Below are positions 58,845 through 64,000 of a stretch of 64,000 nucleotides of DNA, one piece after another. The DNA lies in NCBI RefSeq assembly GCF_007677875.1, contig NZ_VEDO01000025.1:1-64000 (forward strand), read 5' to 3'. The stretch is from Variovorax boronicumulans (GTDB lineage Bacteria > Pseudomonadota > Gammaproteobacteria > Burkholderiales > Burkholderiaceae_C). Under the pieces are notes generated by a model. The model made no database searches. It saw nothing but the letters and a program-made list of their open reading frames with translations, and had not been told where the DNA came from. The stretch's first letter is position 1. Each line of letters starts with the position of its first letter. A program made the translations under genes and the position numbers.

Positions 58845-59750
58845 ATGCGGCTGCACACCGAAGGCAACTTCGAAGGCTTCGGCATGGACACGATCACGTT
58901 GGCCGGGCCGCTGGAGGCCAAGCTCAAGGCCATGCGCGAGGCCGGCTTCACGCAGGTCATGCTCAAGGCCAACGACCTGGTCGGCCACCCGGGCGGACTC
59001 GATGCGGCCGTGCAGGCCGTCAAGGACAGCGGCCTGCGCGGCACCGGCTTTCAGGTGCTGCGCGACTTCGAGGGCCTGTCCGGCCACCTGCACCACTACA
59101 AGGTGGACATCGCCAAGAGCATGCTGGAGATGTGCGCCGCGCTGGGCTGCACGGTGCTGCTGGCCTGCTCGTCGACCTCGCGCCACGCGACGCAGGACCT
59201 CGACCTGATCGCGCGCGACCTGCGCAAGCTGGCCATGCTCGCCGTGCCGCTGGGGATCAGGATCGCGTACGAAGGCCTCTCCTGGGGCCACACGGTCAAC
59301 GAGTTCACGACGGCCTGGGACGTGGTCTGCCGCGCCGACTGCCCCAACCTGGGCGTGGGCATCGACTCCTTCCACGTGCTGGCGGCCAAGACCCCGCTGG
59401 CGGAGATCGACTACCTGGATCCGAGCAAGATCTTCCTCGTGCAGCTGGCCGACTTCCTGTGGCAAGACACACCGACATTCGAGGAACGCATGGCCACGGC
59501 GCGCACCATGCGCGTGTTCCCGGGCGAGGGCGTGCACAGCGAGCAGGTGGTTGAACTCGTGCTGCGGCTGGACAAGCTGGGCTACCGCGGGGACTACAGC
59601 TTCGAGGTGTTCAACGACGACTTTTTGAACCTGCCGCTGCCCACCGTGGCGGAGCGGGCGCGCAAGTCGGCGCTGTGGCTGGCCGAGGACGTGCTCAAGC
59701 GTTCGGTGCCGTTGCCGGGGCAGATGCGGCTGAAGGCGATGGCGGGGTGA
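58845..59750 (+). CDS. 3-dehydroshikimate dehydratase-like TIM-barrel protein (QuiC N-domain type)
   Basis: A 301-residue sugar-phosphate isomerase-like barrel closely resembling the N-terminal domain of QuiC dehydratases. It has MDTITLAGPLEAKLKAMREA, GFQVLRDFEGL, and the metal-binding Glu in RIAYEGLSWG (about E142), Asp in VGIDSFHVLA, Gln in VQLADF and Glu in FEVFNDDF. The enzyme would dehydrate 3-dehydroshikimate to protocatechuate. ATG at 58845 is preferred over GTG at 58836 because GGAG lies 8 nt upstream. The separate HPPD-like partner is encoded immediately upstream. Confidence 0.8.
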   Translation: MRLHTEGNFEGFGMDTITLAGPLEAKLKAMREAGFTQVMLKANDLVGHPGGLDAAVQAVKDSGLRGTGFQVLRDFEGLSGHLHHYKVDIAKSMLEMCAALGCTVLLACSSTSRHATQDLDLIARDLRKLAMLAVPLGIRIAYEGLSWGHTVNEFTTAWDVVCRADCPNLGVGIDSFHVLAAKTPLAEIDYLDPSKIFLVQLADFLWQDTPTFEERMATARTMRVFPGEGVHSEQVVELVLRLDKLGYRGDYSFEVFNDDFLNLPLPTVAERARKSALWLAEDVLKRSVPLPGQMRLKAMAG

Positions 59751-59792
59751 GGGCCGCGCGGGCTATTCGTCAGCGGCCAAGGCTTTGATTCA

Positions 59793-60215
59793 ATGAAATT
59801 ATGGTGGGATCCGCAGAAGGCCAATGCCAACATTCAACAACGTGGCGTCACGTTTGACGCGCTTCGCGGGCTGCAGGTCTACTTCGCCTCCATCAGCCGC
59901 GAGACGGACGACACGCTCCCCGCGGACATCGACGACGCCAGCCTCTTCCAGTCCGTCCCCCACACGAACCACCTGGACCTCGGACGCGACCTGGCGCTGC
60001 GGTTCGCGGCCAAGCACCTGCCTGCGCTGAAACGCCAGGTCGAAGACCGCTTCCGGCAGCGCGGTGCCTACGGCCGGTTCAAGGCGCTGTTGGAGCGCAG
60101 TGGCCAGTTGGAGCGCTGGTACCAGTACGAGCAGGAGGCCACCCGGTCCGCGCTTCTGGCCTGGGCCGCGGAAGCTGGCCCGAGCGTCACCGACGGCAAG
60201 CCGCCGCTGCGCTGA
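59793..60215 (+). CDS. Hybrid protein: BrnT-like N-terminus and UPF0158-like body
   Basis: A 140-residue protein. The first 25 residues, MKLWWDPQKANANIQQRGVT, look like the start of the BrnT toxin family. From about residue 60 on (HLDLGRDLALRFAAKHLPAL, RFRQRGAYGRFKALLERSGQ, WYQYEQEATR) it resembles UPF0158. The catalytic part of BrnT is missing, so toxin activity is not expected. No BrnA-like antitoxin follows. The gene is probably a fusion by deletion, or a UPF0158 relative with a convergent N-terminus. It stands alone between two operons. Confidence 0.6.
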   Translation: MKLWWDPQKANANIQQRGVTFDALRGLQVYFASISRETDDTLPADIDDASLFQSVPHTNHLDLGRDLALRFAAKHLPALKRQVEDRFRQRGAYGRFKALLERSGQLERWYQYEQEATRSALLAWAAEAGPSVTDGKPPLR

Positions 60216-60276
60216 AGTCCGCGTGGCGAACACCGAACGCTGACGCAAACATCCGCACCGCCAAGGTGCAACCGCC

Positions 60277-62673
60277 TCAGCGCAACAACGCCCCGTGCCC
60301 CGTGTGCGTGAGCACCTCGCCCTGATGCCAGCGCTGCGCCCAGTGCAGGAAGTCCACCGAGGGCATGGGCTTGCTCATGAAGTAGCCCTGCCCTTCGTCG
60401 CAGTCCAGCGCGCGCAGTGCGCGCCAGATCAGCGCGTTCTCCACGCCCTCGGCCACCACGGTCAGGCCCAGGTTGTGGGCCAGGTCGACCGTGGAGCGGA
60501 CGATCTTGGCGTCGTCTTCGTCCTTCTCCATGTTCATGACGAAGGACTTGTCGATCTTGAGTTCGTCGACGGGCAGTCGCTTCAGGTACGCCAGCGACGA
60601 ATAGCCGGTGCCGAAGTCGTCGATGGAGAGCTTGAAGCCACGGTCGGACAGGCGCTGCAGCACGGCCTGCGCGCGCTGCGGGTCGTCCATGATGGCGCTC
60701 TCGGTGATCTCCAGGCAGAAGCCTGTGGCTGGCACGCCGTGGCGCTCCAGGATGGCGTCCAGCCGCGCGGGAAACTCCACGTCCAGCAGGTCGCGCGTGG
60801 AGAGATTCACGGCGATGCGCAGCGTGCCATGGCCGATCTGCGCCAGCAGGTCGGCCGCGGCGTCGAACACCCACAGCGTGAGCTGGCTCACGAAGCCGGT
60901 CTGCTCGGCAAACGGGATGAAGTCCAGCGGTGGCACCAGGCCGCGCTCGGGATGCTGCCAGCGCACCAGCGCCTCGGCCGCCACCACGGTGGAATCTGCC
61001 AGGCGCAGCTTGGGCTGCATGAACAGGCGCAGCTCGTCGTGCTCCACGGCGCGGCGCAGTTCGCTGAGCAAGGACAGCGTCTGCACGCTGCCGGCGTCGA
61101 GCGCGGCGTCGTAGAGCTGGACCACGGTGGTCCTGGACTTGGCGGCGTACATGGCGACCTCGGCCCGCGAGAGCAACATGTCGGTCTCCGCAGCATGCGC
61201 GGGCCAGCAGGCGATGCCCAGGCCGGCGGAAATGTCCACGGTCTGCTCGCCGAGCGCCAGCGGCTGCTCGAAGCCCTTGGCGATGCGCTGCGCCACGGCC
61301 CGGGCGATGGTGGCGTCGCTGTCGACCAGCAGCACCGCGAACTCGTCGCCACCCAGGCGGGCCACCATGTCGCCGTTGCGCAGGCCGTGCTCGGTGAGCC
61401 GCCTGGCCACGGCGACCAGCAACTGGTCGCCCAGCGCGTAGCCCATCACGTCGTTGACATGCTTGAAACGGTCCAGGTCCAGCATCAGCACCGCCAGGCC
61501 ACGCGGCATGGCGTCGGCGCTGCGCCGGGCGATCTCCTGGTCCACCGCTTCGCGAAAGCGCGCGCGATTGGGCAGACCGGTCAGCCGATCCCAGTAGGCC
61601 AGGCGGCGGATCTCGGCCTGCTGGGCGGCGATGTCCACACGCATGGTGTCGAAGGCGCGCGCCAGGCCGCCGATCTCGTCGCGCCGCTCCGTGTGGTCCA
61701 GGGGCTGGTCGTATTGCCCACGGCCGAGTGCGCCGGCGGCCGACACGAGCGCCCGCAGCGGCGTGGTCACGCGCCGCGCCGTCACCACGCTGCCGGCGCC
61801 GAACAGCAGCACGCCCAGCGCCGTGATCCAGGCCAGCGCCACCTGGGCCTGGTGGAAGGGCGCCATCACCTCGTTCACCGAGCGCAGCAGCACGCTGTAG
61901 ACGGCGGTGTCGGCGCTGGTGTCGAGCTCGACCTGGCGCGCCAGCAGCATGTCGTCGTCCAGCTGCAGCTCGGCGGGTTGCCCCCCGGCTTGCTGCAGGG
62001 CCTGCAGTGCCGAGGGCGCCAGCGTGGTGGCCAGCACGCGCGGCGGCCGGTCCGGCTGGCGGCCGAACAGCGCCAGTTGCACATCCGACAGCGCGCGCAT
62101 GTCTTCCAGCAGCTGCTGGTTGAGCGGAAACCCCATCAGCACCCAGCCCACGACCAGAGGTGCGCGCATGGGCACGAGCACGAACTGGAAGGCCTGGCCG
62201 CCGACCAGTGCGATGCGGTAGGCGTTCGGGTCATCGGCCAGTGCGCGCAGCGGGCCGTCCAGCACCGGGTGCAGTGCAGCGGCGTCCTGGCCTTCGGCGA
62301 CAGCGCGCAGCCGCAATTGCGTGTCCAGCAGCGCCGTGGCCGTGGCGCCGATGCGGGCGCCGTGGTTTTCCAACGCCGAGGCGATGGTGTCCAGGTCGGC
62401 GCTGCCGACGGCGGCGCGAAAGCCGTAATCCGCCGCCAGCAGCGACGCGCCCTGGTTGAGCTTCTGCGCGTTCTGCTCCAGCAGGCGCAGCCACACGCGC
62501 TCGCCGACGCGCAACTCCTGAGCGACCTGGCGGCGCGCGCTCTGCTCGATGGCGATGCGCACCACGCTGAACACTGCCGCCTGCACCACGAGCAGCAGCA
62601 CCAGGGAGAGCAGCACGATGCGGGACGACAGGCCGCCCGGCAAGGCCCACGCACGCCAGGCGCGTGCCGTCAT
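60277..62673 (-). CDS. Membrane-bound GGDEF-EAL c-di-GMP signalling protein
   Basis: A 798-residue protein: N-terminal membrane segment (about residues 19-40), a periplasmic sensor of about 240 residues, a second membrane segment (ALAWITALGVLLFGAGSVVT), HAMP, GGDEF and EAL domains. The GGDEF site is intact (ARLGGDEFAVLL) with an RxxD inhibitory site five residues before it (RNGD). The EAL domain has EALVRWQHP, NLSTRDLL, ITESAIMDD and DDFGTGYSSLAYLKRLP. Both synthase and phosphodiesterase activity are possible. The start overlaps the upstream gene's stop by ATGA, so it is co-translated with the cupredoxin. Confidence 0.92.
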   Translation of the reverse strand: MTARAWRAWALPGGLSSRIVLLSLVLLLVVQAAVFSVVRIAIEQSARRQVAQELRVGERVWLRLLEQNAQKLNQGASLLAADYGFRAAVGSADLDTIASALENHGARIGATATALLDTQLRLRAVAEGQDAAALHPVLDGPLRALADDPNAYRIALVGGQAFQFVLVPMRAPLVVGWVLMGFPLNQQLLEDMRALSDVQLALFGRQPDRPPRVLATTLAPSALQALQQAGGQPAELQLDDDMLLARQVELDTSADTAVYSVLLRSVNEVMAPFHQAQVALAWITALGVLLFGAGSVVTARRVTTPLRALVSAAGALGRGQYDQPLDHTERRDEIGGLARAFDTMRVDIAAQQAEIRRLAYWDRLTGLPNRARFREAVDQEIARRSADAMPRGLAVLMLDLDRFKHVNDVMGYALGDQLLVAVARRLTEHGLRNGDMVARLGGDEFAVLLVDSDATIARAVAQRIAKGFEQPLALGEQTVDISAGLGIACWPAHAAETDMLLSRAEVAMYAAKSRTTVVQLYDAALDAGSVQTLSLLSELRRAVEHDELRLFMQPKLRLADSTVVAAEALVRWQHPERGLVPPLDFIPFAEQTGFVSQLTLWVFDAAADLLAQIGHGTLRIAVNLSTRDLLDVEFPARLDAILERHGVPATGFCLEITESAIMDDPQRAQAVLQRLSDRGFKLSIDDFGTGYSSLAYLKRLPVDELKIDKSFVMNMEKDEDDAKIVRSTVDLAHNLGLTVVAEGVENALIWRALRALDCDEGQGYFMSKPMPSVDFLHWAQRWHQGEVLTHTGHGALLR

Positions 62674-63281
62674 GGCGTCACGCCGGCGAGCTTGAACACG
62701 GTGGCCTGGTCGGCGGCACCCACCGTCAGGGCCTGGTCGGCGGCCGGCGCGCCCACGGCCAGGCCGGGATGCCACACGCGCAGCCGGTAGCTGCCGGCCG
62801 GCACGTGGGCCAGCGCCACCTGGCCGTTGGCGGTGCTGCGGCCGAAGTACGGCGTCTCGACGATGACCACCCAGGCCGCCATCTGGTCGTGGATGTTGCA
62901 GCCCAGCACCGCAATGCCGGGCTTGTCGAACACCACCGGGTTGGCCGGCGTGCCGATGTAGAGCTTGAGCTCGAAGGTCTTGACCGGAGAGAACGAGTAG
63001 ACATGGTGGCGCACCGTGTCCTGGTTCGGGAAGGTGACGGAACTGCCCACCGTCACCACCGTCACCTCGGGCTCGAAGCGCTTGGCGCGCTGCGCGATCT
63101 CGGCGCCTTCCACGGGCTTGGCCAGGGCCCGCGCCTCGCGCGATTCGAGGAACACCACGGCGCCGGTGAGCGGCTTGCCCGCGCTGTCCTGCACCGTGAC
63201 CTGGAACGTGCCGGCCATGGCAGCGCCTGCCAGCATGGCCATGGCCGACAGCCCGCCGGCCCGCAAACGCACGGTGCGCAT
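62670..63281 (-). CDS. Methylamine-utilisation-like periplasmic cupredoxin
   Basis: A 203-residue exported protein with a signal peptide (about residues 1-25, AMAGTF) and a cupredoxin fold. The copper ligands are visible: His in TVRHHVYSFSP and the CNIHDQM cluster (Cys, His, Met). The C-terminal part resembles a carboxypeptidase-regulatory-like beta domain (VPAGSYRLRVWHPG). Such proteins pair with c-di-GMP enzymes in operons as here, suggesting copper or redox sensing feeding the GGDEF-EAL sensor. The start at 63281 fits the signal peptide. Confidence 0.85.
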   Translation of the reverse strand: MRTVRLRAGGLSAMAMLAGAAMAGTFQVTVQDSAGKPLTGAVVFLESREARALAKPVEGAEIAQRAKRFEPEVTVVTVGSSVTFPNQDTVRHHVYSFSPVKTFELKLYIGTPANPVVFDKPGIAVLGCNIHDQMAAWVVIVETPYFGRSTANGQVALAHVPAGSYRLRVWHPGLAVGAPAADQALTVGAADQATVFKLAGVTP

Positions 63282-63306
63282 GGACAAACCGCCCGCCGCG
63301 CCGGGC

Positions 63307-64000
63307 TCAGGGCTCGATGGCCATGCCCACCAGCGGGCCGCCGTCGGCCACGGTTCCGACGAAGCGCGCGCGGCCGGTGTCCAGGTCGATCTGGTAGAGC
63401 TTGGTCCTGGCGTCGCCAGCGGTGCGCACGGCGGCGAATGCGGCGTTCGACACGTCGGCGATGTCCAGCGTGGCATCGGCCAGCTCACCCAGCCCCAGCG
63501 GTCCGACGGTGCGCAGTTGGCCGGTGTTGGGCGAGACCACGGGCGTCGTGCCCTCCTTGGAACCCTGCATCACCAGGACGCCCAGGCGCCGGTCGATGGC
63601 GTAGTTGGTGGTGATCTTCTCGTCCTGCTTGTTGTAGGTGTAGCCGGCCGCGACGATGGCGGGCGCCTTGCCGAAGTTCACGTCGCCGGCCACATAAGCC
63701 AGCGCACCGTCGGGCTGCACGCCGTCCACGTTGGGGTTGCCGTCGACGACGGCGCCGGTGTCGGGGTGCAGGCGCAGGTTCTGCCCACCCTCGCCGACCA
63801 CGCGGATGCGGTCGGCCGCGGGGTTGAAGTCGAAGCCGAACAAGGGGCCGGCGAGCGGCAGGACGGCCGGGGCCGAGCCCACCTGGGTGAGCGCGCCGGT
63901 ACCGGTGTCCAGCGTGTACAGGCGCCCCTGGCGCGACAGTGCGAACAACACGCCGCGCGACACGCGGTAGTCGATGCCCACGAGCGCGTCGCCCGCAGCC
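63307..64000 (-). CDS. DUF4394 domain protein, 5' end cut by window edge
   Basis: The C-terminal 231 residues of a DUF4394-type beta-propeller protein are present: VGIDYRVSRGVLFALSRQGR, LFGFDFNPAADRIRVVGEGG, NLRLHPDTGAVVDGNPNVDG and DLDTGRARFVGTV. The frame remains open to the last base, so the start and any signal peptide lie beyond the window. It lies 25 bp upstream of the cupredoxin gene and is probably the first or second gene of that operon. Function unknown. Confidence 0.85.
   Translation of the reverse strand, partial: AAGDALVGIDYRVSRGVLFALSRQGRLYTLDTGTGALTQVGSAPAVLPLAGPLFGFDFNPAADRIRVVGEGGQNLRLHPDTGAVVDGNPNVDGVQPDGALAYVAGDVNFGKAPAIVAAGYTYNKQDEKITTNYAIDRRLGVLVMQGSKEGTTPVVSPNTGQLRTVGPLGLGELADATLDIADVSNAAFAAVRTAGDARTKLYQIDLDTGRARFVGTVADGGPLVGMAIEP

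Noticed and set aside
60255-60269. GCACC-GCCAA-GGTGC hairpin before the GGDEF-EAL stop
   Set aside because: Only a 5-bp stem without a T-run; too weak to call a terminator.

Overview
The window is a GC-rich (roughly two-thirds G+C), densely packed piece of a bacterial chromosome. The gene families (Bug-type solute-binding proteins, several TRAP transporters, PEP-CTERM proteins, IclR regulators, YhdP next to GlnE) and codon usage point to a betaproteobacterium of the order Burkholderiales, most likely Comamonadaceae (Acidovorax/Hydrogenophaga/Variovorax-like). This placement is an inference from gene content; no rRNA or tRNA gene was seen.

Layout. 0.1-7.0 kb: housekeeping genes yhdP and glnE, divergent, followed by a possible gene remnant. 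7.2-11.7 kb: a LuxR-type regulator divergent from a small catabolic operon (FAD monooxygenase, class II aldolase, DUF2783, Bug periplasmic binding protein). 11.7-19.5 kb: a type I restriction-modification island in the unusual order hsdR-hsdS-AlbA_2/HTH protein-hsdM, with a motif-rich 380-bp control-like region before hsdM. 19.8-28.6 kb: assorted genes (ion antiporter, winged-helix protein, glycosidase-like protein, BOF protein, amidase, a divergent LuxR/receiver pair, DUF2277, a persulfide-dioxygenase-rhodanese fusion). 28.8-33.8 kb: a TRAP transporter with an oversized DctM subunit, then acuI.

33.9-59.8 kb is the most coherent part. It holds a second TRAP transporter with aroQ, an IclR regulator, a type II secretion/type IV pilus-like operon, an ELWxxDGT-repeat protein, two tandem secreted ThuA proteins, two PEP-CTERM proteins, a PQQ dehydrogenase with a cupredoxin-like tail, a second closely related IclR regulator, a cyclase-PilZ protein, and an SDR, HPPD-like and 3-dehydroshikimate-dehydratase-like gene cluster. 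Three divergent promoter regions in this stretch (about 37.3, 51.3 and 55.0 kb) carry the same 15-bp palindrome, WGGAA-N5-TTCCA, which matches the classical IclR operator. This argues that the two IclR paralogues control a shared regulon covering solute uptake, periplasmic oxidation and secreted proteins. The enzymes present (PQQ dehydrogenase, AroQ, split QuiC-like dehydratase) fit conversion of quinate or shikimate towards protocatechuate; the substrate is inferred.

59.8-64 kb: a hybrid BrnT/UPF0158 gene, then a minus-strand operon with a GGDEF-EAL protein, a methylamine-utilisation-like cupredoxin and a DUF4394 gene cut by the window edge. A dispersed repeat with a conserved hairpin loop occurs three times (0.1, 23.5 and 46.7 kb). 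The third copy lies inside a pseudopilin gene and encodes most of its leader.
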